From Pseudomonadota bacterium (lineage in GTDB: Bacteria; Bdellovibrionota; FAC87; UBA2466), in the NCBI GenBank assembly GCA_009927165.1, contig RFNO01000108.1:1-64000 (forward strand): 64,000 bases of DNA, read 5' to 3'. Below the pieces are notes generated by a model. The model ran no database searches, was not told where the DNA came from, and was given only the letters and a program-made list of their open reading frames with translations. Position numbers and translations under genes: made by a program. How positions within the stretch are numbered: the first letter of the stretch is position 1; every line of letters begins with the position of its first letter. Below, piece by piece: positions 51,042 to 61,258 of this stretch.

Positions 51042-53309
51042 TTAGGGAGCCGCTGGCTCCTGATACTCGATACCATTGCTGAGTGTTGCAGACTGACCAA
51101 ACCTATCAGTGACTTTCACATCGTGGCTTCCTGCGGTTTTACTTGGGAGTGTACAGGTAATCTGTGTCGGTGTTTGTACTACTCCCGTACAGTCACTTCC
51201 ACCTACTGTAACAATATAACTAGAACCCAGATTATTAAACTCACCCGTGATCGTGATATCGCCCAAGCTACCAATTGTTACTAAATTAGGACTGACTGTA
51301 CTGATTGTTGGCACAAAATATTTTACAAAGCCGTCAAGAGTAGCAGATTGATCGTACTTGTCTTTGACAGTGATGGTGTAAGTCCCTGCTTCGGTTTGAG
51401 CTGGCAAATTGCAAGTAAGTTGAGTCCCCCCAGTGTTTACCACGCTCCCACAAGCCAAATCTCCCACGGTTACTGAATAAGGATTTCCGCCAGTGTGAAA
51501 ACTTCCTGTGAGAGTGAGTGAGGTGGCCCCCGGAGCCGTCGGGTTGAGGGGCGTTTGAGCCACACTTCCTGGGGTATCGATACTTGGGCTAAAGACCACA
51601 TAGGCTGTAGCTAGCGTGTCTTTCTGTCGACTTGACGGATTGTTAACTTTGACATCGTAGGTTCCAGCCGTTAAAGCGGGAGTCGTGCAGGATACGCTGG
51701 TTCCTCCATTGGCAATGGTAGGACTCGAACAGTTGGCTTCATCTGAGACGCCAATTCTCACTTCCGAATTATTGGCTATCCCCTGTCCGGAGACAACGAG
51801 TGAAATTCCACCCGAGGCAGGACCTGCCCCGGGGTTAATACTGGTAATGTCCAAGGCTTTATAATCGAAAAGGCCTGTCATCGTTCGCATTTTGTAACTC
51901 GAATTTCCTAAAGAGACATCAGTCAAGCCAAAATCGGTTGCAGCAGGGGTCTTACAGCGGACCACGCTTCCGTTCACGGCCGTAACTTCGTTGCACAGTT
52001 TCTGGGTGTTACTCAGAAAATCTCCCAGAAACACAAAGGGGCTACTGCTGATACTAGACGATGTGGTGGTAATGGTAATTTCAGTTTCTCCTTCAAGAGG
52101 TCCCTCTGCAGGAGTTACGCTAAAGAGAGAGACTCTTTCGATGGAATCACCATAGGTAGTAAAAGAAGCCCCTGAGTTAGTCGAAATAGCACTCTGATCT
52201 AATGTGATTTGATTAGTTACAAGATTTTTAGAAATAATACGTGGTGAAACAAATCCTAAACCGCTAAATTCTTGGCCCGCCGATAAGCTTCCGATGCCCA
52301 CAACATTGGAAAGAATATTGCTTCCGGCCACCGTGTCTGCCGTGAACGTAATTTTGTTCGTGTCATAATTCCATGCATAATATCGCGGAGCCCCAGGGGT
52401 AAACGGGTTATCTTTTTTCGGCTTAATATGGAGTACATACTCGTAATTCAAATTGCTCCCTTTATTGGCGCACTGAAATCTCCAATTCACAGGCTGACCC
52501 GGAATATCTCCAGAAAATGAAGGTGCAGAGAAGAGATTATAGTTGAAATTAGGTTCAGCTTGGTACCCGGTCCATTCGTTTGACCAAAACCTTTTTTTAT
52601 CGTAGGCCGATTCGGCAACAAATTCTTTGCTAAACGCAACTGACTTGTTTTTGAAGGGATAGGCCAAATTCCGAAAACGGGGGAATCCCTCAATTTGAGT
52701 GGCGGGTCCGCTATAGCATTGAGCGTCGGGGAATCCGCTCGTTAAATTGGCGCAATCAACTTTATCATCTATCCAAGTATCTCTGAATTCAGGAGCGCGT
52801 GAAGCGAGATAATAGTAGGGATACATGTACACCACATCACAGGTGTGTCCTGCGGATGCCGAAACCTCAAATTTCAGTTTGCTAAAATGAAGCATCGTCT
52901 CCGGTATTTCTACGTCACAAGTCCGGATGGCCTCAGTACTGTTGAGACTGGTTCCTGCGGGAATTTTACAATCTTGAGTAGTCCCTGTTCGAAAAATTTT
53001 ACAGAAGGGTTGGTCGGGATCACCGGGATCGGTAGAACTACAAACCGTCGGGTCCGTACTTTCTGTGTCTCCCGACCAGTAAGCAGTAATTTTCAAGCTA
53101 AAAGGCGAACCACTCGGGGGGGGAGAAGGAATAACTCCGCCACCACCACCTGCGCCTCCTCCGCCTCCTGAGGAATTGGCACATCCGCCAAAGGCAGAAC
53201 AGGCCGACGTAGCACTACTGACTGTGCGAGCTGCATCGCAACCCACCATTAAACTTAATGCGAAGAAACACACTACGCCATTTGAAATAAAACGATTAAT
53301 CTTTGCCAT
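51042..53309 (-). CDS. lipoprotein with tandem IPT/TIG domains
   Basis: lipobox SLMVGC, Ser/Gly-rich linker, then four C-terminal IPT/TIG-like repeats (e.g. ITSINPGAGPASGGISLVVSGQGI, PTISTVSPNLVTIGSLGDITITGEF). Confidence 0.8.
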   Translation of the reverse strand: MAKINRFISNGVVCFFALSLMVGCDAARTVSSATSACSAFGGCANSSGGGGGAGGGGGVIPSPPPSGSPFSLKITAYWSGDTESTDPTVCSSTDPGDPDQPFCKIFRTGTTQDCKIPAGTSLNSTEAIRTCDVEIPETMLHFSKLKFEVSASAGHTCDVVYMYPYYYLASRAPEFRDTWIDDKVDCANLTSGFPDAQCYSGPATQIEGFPRFRNLAYPFKNKSVAFSKEFVAESAYDKKRFWSNEWTGYQAEPNFNYNLFSAPSFSGDIPGQPVNWRFQCANKGSNLNYEYVLHIKPKKDNPFTPGAPRYYAWNYDTNKITFTADTVAGSNILSNVVGIGSLSAGQEFSGLGFVSPRIISKNLVTNQITLDQSAISTNSGASFTTYGDSIERVSLFSVTPAEGPLEGETEITITTTSSSISSSPFVFLGDFLSNTQKLCNEVTAVNGSVVRCKTPAATDFGLTDVSLGNSSYKMRTMTGLFDYKALDITSINPGAGPASGGISLVVSGQGIANNSEVRIGVSDEANCSSPTIANGGTSVSCTTPALTAGTYDVKVNNPSSRQKDTLATAYVVFSPSIDTPGSVAQTPLNPTAPGATSLTLTGSFHTGGNPYSVTVGDLACGSVVNTGGTQLTCNLPAQTEAGTYTITVKDKYDQSATLDGFVKYFVPTISTVSPNLVTIGSLGDITITGEFNNLGSSYIVTVGGSDCTGVVQTPTQITCTLPSKTAGSHDVKVTDRFGQSATLSNGIEYQEPAAP

Positions 53310-53728
53310 AGTACCCTCGTACGTTCCACAAATATCACTACTAGCTTGTCTTCATCTTAAACAAACACTGTGGTGGAATTGTGAAGGGAGTATGAGAATT
53401 TCCCAATTCTAAGGGAAGCTTAGATAAACCAACTTTTTATAAATAAAGGGTGTCGTAATATTGGTCAGATGAACAGTACAAAACAATGACAGAAGCTTTC
53501 TCTAAGTACTCGTTTCTAAGTGGAAAACTCGCTCGTTGATTTGTTTTTTCATTTGATTTGTCGATAATTTTCGAATGAATCTATTGCCAGAATTTTTTGT
53601 ATTCCAAATGAACACAGAAATCATTAGGCATAAACTGAGAGGATACCGTTTTTGGCAATTGTTTTGCAGCCTCTTAACTCGCAATACGGATTTCGGGAGA
53701 ACAGTGTACTTTAAAATGGGAGCCGATA

Positions 53729-54193
53729 ATGAAGGGGAAATTAGCTGATACGGTCAGAAAATGGTGGGTGTTAGCCTTAGTTGCTACGCTTGCATTGTCT
53801 TTGACAAGTTGTGGAAGAAAAAAATCTGGATTTTTAATGAATGGGCAAGGTGCTGAATGCGAAGGCTCCATGGGATACTTCAGTGTGGCAACTTATCCGT
53901 ACCAACAAGGACTATTTGAAGTACGAGTTTATACTTGGGAAGCAGAGCCCGGCGATGTCGTGTCAGTGACTATTGCCGATAGTCGAACAGGTAATTATAA
54001 GAATCTTCTCAATGATATAGTTTTACAGCCTGGTCAAGAAATCAGTGCTGGATTCATCACTCAAACTGAGCTGGAACAGTACGATACGCTATCGATCACT
54101 CCGGCTTATTCTGGTATTTGGGCCGATCAAGTGGCCGATAAAGACGCAGTTTGTGATCTTCCTTATCCGAACGGCTATGCCGGTGCTTATTAA
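53729..54193 (+). CDS. hypothetical lipoprotein
   Basis: LALSLTSCG lipobox. Confidence 0.6.
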   Translation: MKGKLADTVRKWWVLALVATLALSLTSCGRKKSGFLMNGQGAECEGSMGYFSVATYPYQQGLFEVRVYTWEAEPGDVVSVTIADSRTGNYKNLLNDIVLQPGQEISAGFITQTELEQYDTLSITPAYSGIWADQVADKDAVCDLPYPNGYAGAY

Positions 54194-54202
54194 CCAGATG
54201 GT

Positions 54203-56008
54203 CTAGTCCTTTTTCTGAGGTGGCGGTACGGTGCGGATAAAAAGTTCTTCCAGTTGTTTAGGATCTGCGACTGAAGGTGCTTCGCTCATCAAGCAGCTCG
54301 CTTTCTGTGTTTTCGGAAAAGCAATGACATCGCGAATGGCGTTGCATCCAGCCAAGAGCATAGCTATTCGGTCTACCCCCAGAGCGATTCCTCCATGGGG
54401 AGGAGTGCCAAATTGCAGAGCTCTTAAGAAAAAGCCAAACTTCCTCTGAGCTTCTTCTTCTGAGATCCCCAGCTTTTGAAACATTTTTGCTTGAACATTG
54501 GGATCATAAATTCTTAGACTGCCCCCTCCGATTTCGAAACCATTCCAAACCAAATCGTAGGCGCAGGCTCGGACTGAAGCTGTCGATTTAAAATCTTCTT
54601 GAGTCATGAACGTATCGAGATCGTCTGGATGAGGACGGGTGAAAGGATGGTGAGCAGCATAAAAACGCTTATCCTCCTCGTTGTACTCAAAAAGAGGAAA
54701 ATCGGTTACCCATGCTAATCGATCCGAGGTTTTATCGGTATATCCAAATCGCTCCCCGTAATCCAAACGCAAAGCACTTAAGGCATTGTTAGTTATGGTG
54801 CTATTGGCACAAATCAGTAACAACATGGCTCCTTGGGTGTAGGGAAGCTTCGCTTCAATTTCCTTCTTCAGTGCCTCATCAAAAAATTTGGCTTGGGGCG
54901 ATTGCCAATCCCCCGGGCTTTTGATCCGGATCCAGGTAATTCCTCTTGCACCGAATGGAGCAACTTTTTTGGGAAGTGCGTCCAACTCACTTCGAGAAAG
55001 TGGCTCCTTTTCCTCAAAACACAGACCCTTTAAGATTGCTCCCTGTTCGAGAGCAGTTTTATAAACTTGAAATGAGCTTTTCTTTCCTTCTTGAGTAAGA
55101 TTGACTAATCTCAAGCTGTTTCGGAGGTCGGGCTTATCACTACCGTAAAAATCCATGGCATCTGAGTAACGGATCCGTTCGAAGGGTGTTTTTAATTCCT
55201 TATTCAGAACATCCTTAAACACTTTCTTCATCAGTCCTTCATGGACCTCGTAAACATCTTCTTCTGAGATGAAAGACATTTCCACATCTACTTGAGTAAA
55301 TTCAGGCTGACGATCAGCTCTGAGGTCTTCGTCGCGGAAACATCGAGCAATTTGGACGTAACGATCAAATCCCGAAATCATGCAAAGTTGTTTCAGGGTT
55401 TGTGGCGACTGGGGGAGAGCATAGAACATCCCCGGATGAACTCGACTGGGCACCAGATAGTCACGCGCTCCTTCAGGAGTAGTTTTATAGAGAATGGGGG
55501 TTTCAATTTCCCAAAAACCGTTCTCAAAATAAAACTCTCGAGCACTCTTCAGAAACTCATGTCGTAGGCGCAGGTTGTTTTGCAGGTGAGGTTTTCTAAG
55601 CTCCAAATAACGATAAGTGAGTCGCAATTGTTCGTCTACTTCTCCCGCTGAAGGAGAGTCGTCGTGAAGGGAGAACGGTAGTTGCTGAGCACGATTCAGT
55701 ACCTCAAGCTCGTGAACAATGACCTCAATATCGCCCGTGGGTAAGTTGGCATTGGTCATCCCTTCGGGTCTTTTTCGAATTTTACCTTTCACTGCAATCA
55801 CAAACTCTTGTCGAAGTGAGCTTGCATCAGGTATGAGTTTAGTAGTCGGATCAAAAACAACCTGGACGATTCCCGAGCGATCTCTTAAGTCAATAAAAAC
55901 CACTCCTCCATGATCTCGCCATCGGTCGACCCATCCACAAAGACCTACTTCACTATCCAAGTGCTTTAGATTGAGCTCGCCACCGCGATGAGTTCTTTTA
56001 ATGTTCAC
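54203..56008 (-). CDS. aspS: aspartyl-tRNA synthetase
   Basis: RTHRGGELN, GWVDRWRDHGGVVFIDLRDRSG, QSPQTLKQLCMISGFDRYVQIARCFRDEDLRADRQPEFTQVD. Confidence 0.97.
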   Translation of the reverse strand: MNIKRTHRGGELNLKHLDSEVGLCGWVDRWRDHGGVVFIDLRDRSGIVQVVFDPTTKLIPDASSLRQEFVIAVKGKIRKRPEGMTNANLPTGDIEVIVHELEVLNRAQQLPFSLHDDSPSAGEVDEQLRLTYRYLELRKPHLQNNLRLRHEFLKSAREFYFENGFWEIETPILYKTTPEGARDYLVPSRVHPGMFYALPQSPQTLKQLCMISGFDRYVQIARCFRDEDLRADRQPEFTQVDVEMSFISEEDVYEVHEGLMKKVFKDVLNKELKTPFERIRYSDAMDFYGSDKPDLRNSLRLVNLTQEGKKSSFQVYKTALEQGAILKGLCFEEKEPLSRSELDALPKKVAPFGARGITWIRIKSPGDWQSPQAKFFDEALKKEIEAKLPYTQGAMLLLICANSTITNNALSALRLDYGERFGYTDKTSDRLAWVTDFPLFEYNEEDKRFYAAHHPFTRPHPDDLDTFMTQEDFKSTASVRACAYDLVWNGFEIGGGSLRIYDPNVQAKMFQKLGISEEEAQRKFGFFLRALQFGTPPHGGIALGVDRIAMLLAGCNAIRDVIAFPKTQKASCLMSEAPSVADPKQLEELFIRTVPPPQKKD

Positions 56009-57263
56009 TTTTGATCCTTTTTAGCAATTCGATTTTCAAATGGTCCAAACTAATTTCAACTTGGGTTTGTTTTTCCATGTCTTTTAATGCCGCAACATTC
56101 TTTTTTAACTCATCCTCTCCCAAAATGAGCGTGAACTTGCACTGTAACCGGTTTGAGTTTTTCAAATGGGATTTTAGGCTTTTGCCGCTATCGTAAGGGA
56201 TTTCAGTTGTGATTCCTTCTTCTTTTAATACTAAAGAGAGTGGAAAGAGAACGTCGAGCGATTGGGGTCCCAATGCTGCTAAGTAGAGCATTGGAGAAAA
56301 CTGCAAAATAGGCAGAGAGTTTTTAGCTTCTAATGCGATGACTAATCTTTCCATTCCTAGAGCAAAGCCCACTGCCGGAAAAGGTTTTTCTCCGAAGCGT
56401 GTAGCCAGATGATCGTAGCGCCCCCCTCCGCCGAGGGCACTTTGGGCGCCCAATAGCGAAGAGGTAAACTCGAAAGCTGTTTTTGAATAATAATCCAGCC
56501 CACGCACAATAGTGGGATCATCAATGAAGGCGAGTTCCGCTTCTTCTAATCTTGTTTTTAACCGGCGGTGATGTTCATTACAGGGCGCACAGAGACAGGT
56601 AGTGATGAGAGGCGCACTCTTGGCTACGGCCTGACAGGACTCTTTTTTGCAATCTAAAATTCTCATGGGTGCGCGTTCAAATCGCTTTTGGCACTGTTCG
56701 CACAATTCATTGAGATGACTTTTGAAAAAATTAGCCAGAGCTTCACGAAATTGAGGCCGACATTCCGCACATCCTACGCTATTTATTCGAATATCATACT
56801 CGTTTATTCCCAATTTCTTATAAATGGCATTTAGTAAAGCAATCATCTCAGCATCAGCTTCGGGAGAAGAATCATTAATCAATTCAGCTCCGAACTGGTG
56901 AAATTGGCGTAAACGCCCCTTTTGGGGGCGTTCGTGACGAAACATAGGCAAGTAATAAAAATATCGTTGGCAGCTGGAATCTCTGTGCAGCTGATGTTCC
57001 AGTACCGCACGCATGAAACCTGCCGTACCCTCTGGCCTCAGAACTAACGACTCATTTTCTTTTTGAACCTGATACATTTGTTTTTCAACAATGTCAGTTT
57101 CATCACCGACCGTTTTACTGAATACTTCCATGTGCTCAAGTACGGGCGTTCGAATTTCTTGGTAACCAAACTGCGCAAAAACAGAACGGACGTTTTCTTC
57201 GATAAATTTCCATTTGGCGATTTCCGCGCCAAAAAGGTCGTGCATGCCTCGAACAGCTTTCAA
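55998..57263 (-). CDS. hisS: histidyl-tRNA synthetase
   Basis: VRGMHDLFG, LVLRPEGTAGFMRAVLEH, IVRGLDYYSKTAFEF, GGGGRYDHLATRFG. Confidence 0.97.
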   Translation of the reverse strand: MKAVRGMHDLFGAEIAKWKFIEENVRSVFAQFGYQEIRTPVLEHMEVFSKTVGDETDIVEKQMYQVQKENESLVLRPEGTAGFMRAVLEHQLHRDSSCQRYFYYLPMFRHERPQKGRLRQFHQFGAELINDSSPEADAEMIALLNAIYKKLGINEYDIRINSVGCAECRPQFREALANFFKSHLNELCEQCQKRFERAPMRILDCKKESCQAVAKSAPLITTCLCAPCNEHHRRLKTRLEEAELAFIDDPTIVRGLDYYSKTAFEFTSSLLGAQSALGGGGRYDHLATRFGEKPFPAVGFALGMERLVIALEAKNSLPILQFSPMLYLAALGPQSLDVLFPLSLVLKEEGITTEIPYDSGKSLKSHLKNSNRLQCKFTLILGEDELKKNVAALKDMEKQTQVEISLDHLKIELLKRIKSEH

Positions 57264-57560
57264 AGTGTGGCCTCCACGCTGAAAACCATATCATTGAACG
57301 GGAGCTTTGGAAAAACCTTGTTATTATTAGAGGTTAGCTTCACTTTGCCTTCGATTTTTGGAACTCATCAGAACGGCGACCAACCCACAAAAGCACGACA
57401 CGAACGCAAGCATTTGGAATTACAGTGAAATTTAACTAATCGCTTGGGGTTGTATTCTGGCTGTATAGCCGTTGAACAAAACGGACTTGGTTTTTAGGCT
57501 GGAAACTGAGCTTTGGACTGGGCACCTGAGTTGCAGCTTAGTTCCTTGAACAGTGTTTTT

Positions 57561-59144
57561 ATGACCACTTTGAAGCATCAACTTGTTTTTCTTGTCGGAC
57601 TTACCGGGCTTTTAAGCTCGTGCGCTATTCAACTCTCAGATTGTGCGGGCCCTTTGGTAAACACAGAAAAACTTTCTCAAGTTCAACAAGATCGTTTTTT
57701 TACGGGGCCTCAGGGGTATTTGGTTCTTCCGAATCCAGTAGATTCACCTCGGTTAAGTTTATTTAGTTTTTCAGCATCCACATTTCGAAGTGCTCAACAA
57801 GGCATCGGTCTACCCAATCTTCAAAGTGCCAGTGCCTTAGAGAACAGTTTTTTAAAAGTAAGGTTAAATGGGGTGTTTGATTCAACCAGTAAATTGGTTG
57901 GTCCTCAGAACTTGAGCAGTGCATCCAGTGATGTGAAAGATCCCCAGTACTCGCAGGTTATGGCTTATCACGCGATTACTTCCATTCAGGAATATGCCCA
58001 AAGTCTTGGCTTTTCTGTAGATAAATCGCGGCCTCTCTATGTCATGGTGAGATCGGCAAAAGACCCATCAGACCCGGCTGCTGTGGGGAATGCTGCAGAA
58101 GTAAATGCTTATTACGTACACAACAAATTCAATCCCAGAGCTCCCCGATTCATTCAAGTAATGGGAGATACTAATTATCCCCTCGCAGCAGATCGAGACA
58201 CTTTCTGGCATGAATTTGGACATCTCTTAAATGAAAGCATAAGTTCTGATCGGGGAATTGATGAAGCCACTGATCTGGGAGCCAACTATGTCGAGTCACG
58301 TGCGATACATGAATGCCTTGCTGATTATTTGGATGAATCTGCCTCGAACAAACCTTACATTGGAAAGTGGGGCGCAAAAAACTTTTCATTTATAAAATCC
58401 GGTAACCCACTGCGATGGGCCCAGGATATGAACGACGATAAAAATAATTTTGCAAATGTTGCTAATTATGATCCTTCTACACAGAATGATCGTAATTATC
58501 GTTTGGCAGAATGGTGTTCAAGAGTCCTTTGGGATATTAGAACCCAGTTTCAAAAAGAAGATAAACAAACAGGAGCATTTTTTTCCGATAGGATGGTGCT
58601 ATCTGCGCTCACGTTATTAGGTAAGAATGCCTCTGTTTCTGATTTTCGTACCGCTCTTTTGAAATCCGATACCCAACTTCATTGCGGACTCCATCAGCAA
58701 TCGATAAAGAAAGCATTCGAATCCCGTGGCTTTGATTCGATTGTTCCTTATTTGTCGAGAGGTCTCAGTTTGTCCGTAAGTCCAGTAGGATACAAAGATG
58801 TGAACGGTTCACTTCAGGTCGTCACGCCCAACGCAGATGCTGACGAAATCGTCTTTAATTTTCAAATTACCAACCCAAACGGAGCTCTTGCACGAAATGT
58901 GAGATTACAAGTCGAGTCTTCCGATGCGGCTGTAGTGAAGCTTGCCGACCTGCAAGGATTTGGAGACCTCCCGGCAGGAAAGAGTGTGAGATTAGTAGGC
59001 ACTCGATATATTGACTATGTTTCTTCGGTGTCTGTTTCTTTAGATCGAGCGTATGCAGCCGGAAGAACTAAAGTGAGATTTGTTATTAAAGCACTATTTG
59101 AAAACGGACCGTCAACAAGCCAGATTGTTGAATTAAACTTATGA
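57561..59144 (+). CDS. lipoprotein zinc metallopeptidase
   Basis: lipobox-like GLLSSC, HEFGH zinc motif (DTFWHEFGHLLNES), C-terminal beta-rich region; ORF opens at 57513. Confidence 0.7.
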   Translation: MTTLKHQLVFLVGLTGLLSSCAIQLSDCAGPLVNTEKLSQVQQDRFFTGPQGYLVLPNPVDSPRLSLFSFSASTFRSAQQGIGLPNLQSASALENSFLKVRLNGVFDSTSKLVGPQNLSSASSDVKDPQYSQVMAYHAITSIQEYAQSLGFSVDKSRPLYVMVRSAKDPSDPAAVGNAAEVNAYYVHNKFNPRAPRFIQVMGDTNYPLAADRDTFWHEFGHLLNESISSDRGIDEATDLGANYVESRAIHECLADYLDESASNKPYIGKWGAKNFSFIKSGNPLRWAQDMNDDKNNFANVANYDPSTQNDRNYRLAEWCSRVLWDIRTQFQKEDKQTGAFFSDRMVLSALTLLGKNASVSDFRTALLKSDTQLHCGLHQQSIKKAFESRGFDSIVPYLSRGLSLSVSPVGYKDVNGSLQVVTPNADADEIVFNFQITNPNGALARNVRLQVESSDAAVVKLADLQGFGDLPAGKSVRLVGTRYIDYVSSVSVSLDRAYAAGRTKVRFVIKALFENGPSTSQIVELNL

Positions 59145-59800
59145 AAAAACTTATCATCATCCTTTTATTGGGCTGCTTGTGGTTTGGGATTCGCAATCTT
59201 CCTTCCCGTACAGCTCATTTAGAACCCCAGGGAGAAACATGTGCTTCTGAAAGCCTAACCAGTACGCCATCTTCATTATCTGGTCATTTCGCGGGAAATC
59301 CTCGTCGTAATATCGCTGAAAAGGGAGTCCTGAATCCCGAGAGTCTTTTAGAGAGTTTTAGGGGAAAGTGGCAAATAGCTGAGTATCACGAAGTTTCTTC
59401 AACGGTTTCTGAATTTCCGTTGGGAAAAACCATTGTTTATCACTTTTCCCAGGATTCAATTCCCATTATAGGAATGTCGATTCGCGTACGAGTGGGTACT
59501 AACGGGGAGGTATTTGAAGAGGAAAACTCCTACAGGCCCATTGAAAAAACCCTAATCGCAGAGGGCAATGGGAAAGCTAGAATTCAGGCCCTCCAAAAAG
59601 AAAGCTCTCGATACCGGTGGGTCAATAATTCAGATCAGGATCCGAGAGTTATCCTAGTCAGGGATGGACTTTCACAGGGAGAACTAGCACTGTCTTTAGA
59701 AGCTATCGACAAAATGCGGGGGGAGCGACCAACACAGCTCATTCTTCGAGCTGTGGATGGGAAACTTTTAAAGCGGACATTTGCCTATTCGGAATTTTAA
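59141..59800 (+). CDS. hypothetical exported/anchored protein
   Basis: ATGA overlap with metallopeptidase; N-terminal hydrophobic segment. Confidence 0.6.
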   Translation: MKKLIIILLLGCLWFGIRNLPSRTAHLEPQGETCASESLTSTPSSLSGHFAGNPRRNIAEKGVLNPESLLESFRGKWQIAEYHEVSSTVSEFPLGKTIVYHFSQDSIPIIGMSIRVRVGTNGEVFEEENSYRPIEKTLIAEGNGKARIQALQKESSRYRWVNNSDQDPRVILVRDGLSQGELALSLEAIDKMRGERPTQLILRAVDGKLLKRTFAYSEF

Positions 59801-59807
59801 ATAAAAA

Positions 59808-59839
59808 CCCCCAAGACCTCTTAATTGAGATCTCGGGGG
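59808..59839 (+). terminator. hairpin terminator
   Basis: CCCCCAAGACCTC-ttaatt-GAGATCTCGGGGG imperfect stem between convergent genes. Confidence 0.6.
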
Positions 59840-59896
59840 CTTAACTCTCGCTCCCCGAAGGGAAGAGATGCCAACCCACAGATGGGGTATGGAAAC

Positions 59897-60526
59897 TTAT
59901 CTTAAAGCGATAACATCCTTTGGAATTTCAGATTGGGAAGAGTTGATGTCACTAAATACTCTTACTTCTACGGCTTCCTTTGCAATCTTGTCCTGAGGAA
60001 TGTTCTGATTCTGCTGAAAAGCCACATCAGTTCGGCAGAAGTAGGTCCGATTAAATTGAGAAAGTTGTGCAACTTCAAATCGGCAGGGCAAAATCTTTTT
60101 TCCACTACGAACCATGGTTAACTCAAATGCAAATCCATCGTTTTGAATAGCAGAAAAAGGGATCTCAAAGGTTCGATTAATATCTTGAGACTGATTGTTT
60201 CCAATAGACCAGTAGTGACCACCTTCCGGTAGTTGAGCTTGGATCCCTCCTGGAAACTTCATTTCCAGACGAACATTGGAGATAGGTTTTGAAGGAAGGC
60301 CATTGTTTTCTAAATTATATTTTTTAATTGTAATAAAGGTTCGATAAGGCTTAATAAGTGTCGGCTGTATTTTGTTATCAGTTTCTGAAATTGCTGGAAC
60401 CGTTCCTATGCTCAAACTAATTGCTAAAATTAGAAATCTCTTCGTTGTCCTCATGAATGTTCTCCCCCTCGATGGAACTCCATTTTGACCCTTGATTAGG
60501 TCAATGTCGGAGTAGCTACGAAGCAA
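59897..60526 (-). CDS. hypothetical exported protein
   Basis: signal peptide MRTTKRFLILAISLSIGTVPAIS (internal Met); ORF of 209 aa. Confidence 0.5.
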   Translation of the reverse strand: MLRSYSDIDLIKGQNGVPSRGRTFMRTTKRFLILAISLSIGTVPAISETDNKIQPTLIKPYRTFITIKKYNLENNGLPSKPISNVRLEMKFPGGIQAQLPEGGHYWSIGNNQSQDINRTFEIPFSAIQNDGFAFELTMVRSGKKILPCRFEVAQLSQFNRTYFCRTDVAFQQNQNIPQDKIAKEAVEVRVFSDINSSQSEIPKDVIALR

Positions 60527-60742
60527 GGGCTATACCACTCGTATTCTTGCGGAGTACTGCGAGAAAGAGGATCCGAAAGACTTGGGAAACCCCGTAGAAG
60601 TAACACAAATTGTGTCGCCGGAATGAAAAAGTGACAATTCCAGGCTGTGTTTCTTTTGGGGTGACTATTATTCAAGCGCACTCTCCCTGTCTACAGATGG
60701 CATAACAATTGAAGAATGTGTGTTTTAGAAATTGGGGGGAGC

Positions 60743-61210
60743 ATGAGCTCAAAACATCGTAAAAACAAGACTCGAAGAGACCACATTAGAAGACTGTTAT
60801 CTATCAGTGTTTTTGTTCTTGGTATTTTGTCATTTTCCCACACAGGATTCGCAGTTGATTTTCCAAGTGTGAAAGCACAGTCAGACACCGATGATATTTT
60901 GGATAATTACAGAGCCTATCTTGATTTTGTCGTAGCAGTTGGACGCCAAACAGATTCATCGAATACCCAAAAATTAGAAAAAAGATTTGCCGAGCTTGAA
61001 AAGAGAAATCCGGAAGGTGCAGCCCGGTTTTTGAAAGGACTTCGAGTCGAACTCCTCGATAAGGCCGAGCGATTAGGCCGGTCCTACGGCAGAATCAGTT
61101 CTTCACAGTCTGAAATGAGAAAATGGGTGAGCCGCTTTATGAAAGACTGGGCCCGAGAAGCAGACGAACATTTGTTTCGAACTGCCAGTTCCGAACTAGC
61201 CAGAAAGTAG
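60743..61210 (+). CDS. hypothetical exported protein
   Basis: N-terminal TM/signal RRLLSISVFVLGILSFSHTGFA; ORF opens at 60716. Confidence 0.5.
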   Translation: MSSKHRKNKTRRDHIRRLLSISVFVLGILSFSHTGFAVDFPSVKAQSDTDDILDNYRAYLDFVVAVGRQTDSSNTQKLEKRFAELEKRNPEGAARFLKGLRVELLDKAERLGRSYGRISSSQSEMRKWVSRFMKDWAREADEHLFRTASSELARK

Positions 61211-61258
61211 AAGGTTTTTCTCGTCTTTCAAGGAGAGCGCTGTTAGTTTTAGGTCTGG

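Noticed and set aside
53502-53684. 60-aa minus-strand ORF upstream of the small lipoprotein gene
   Set aside because: Short, AT-rich intergenic region, no motif or convincing SD
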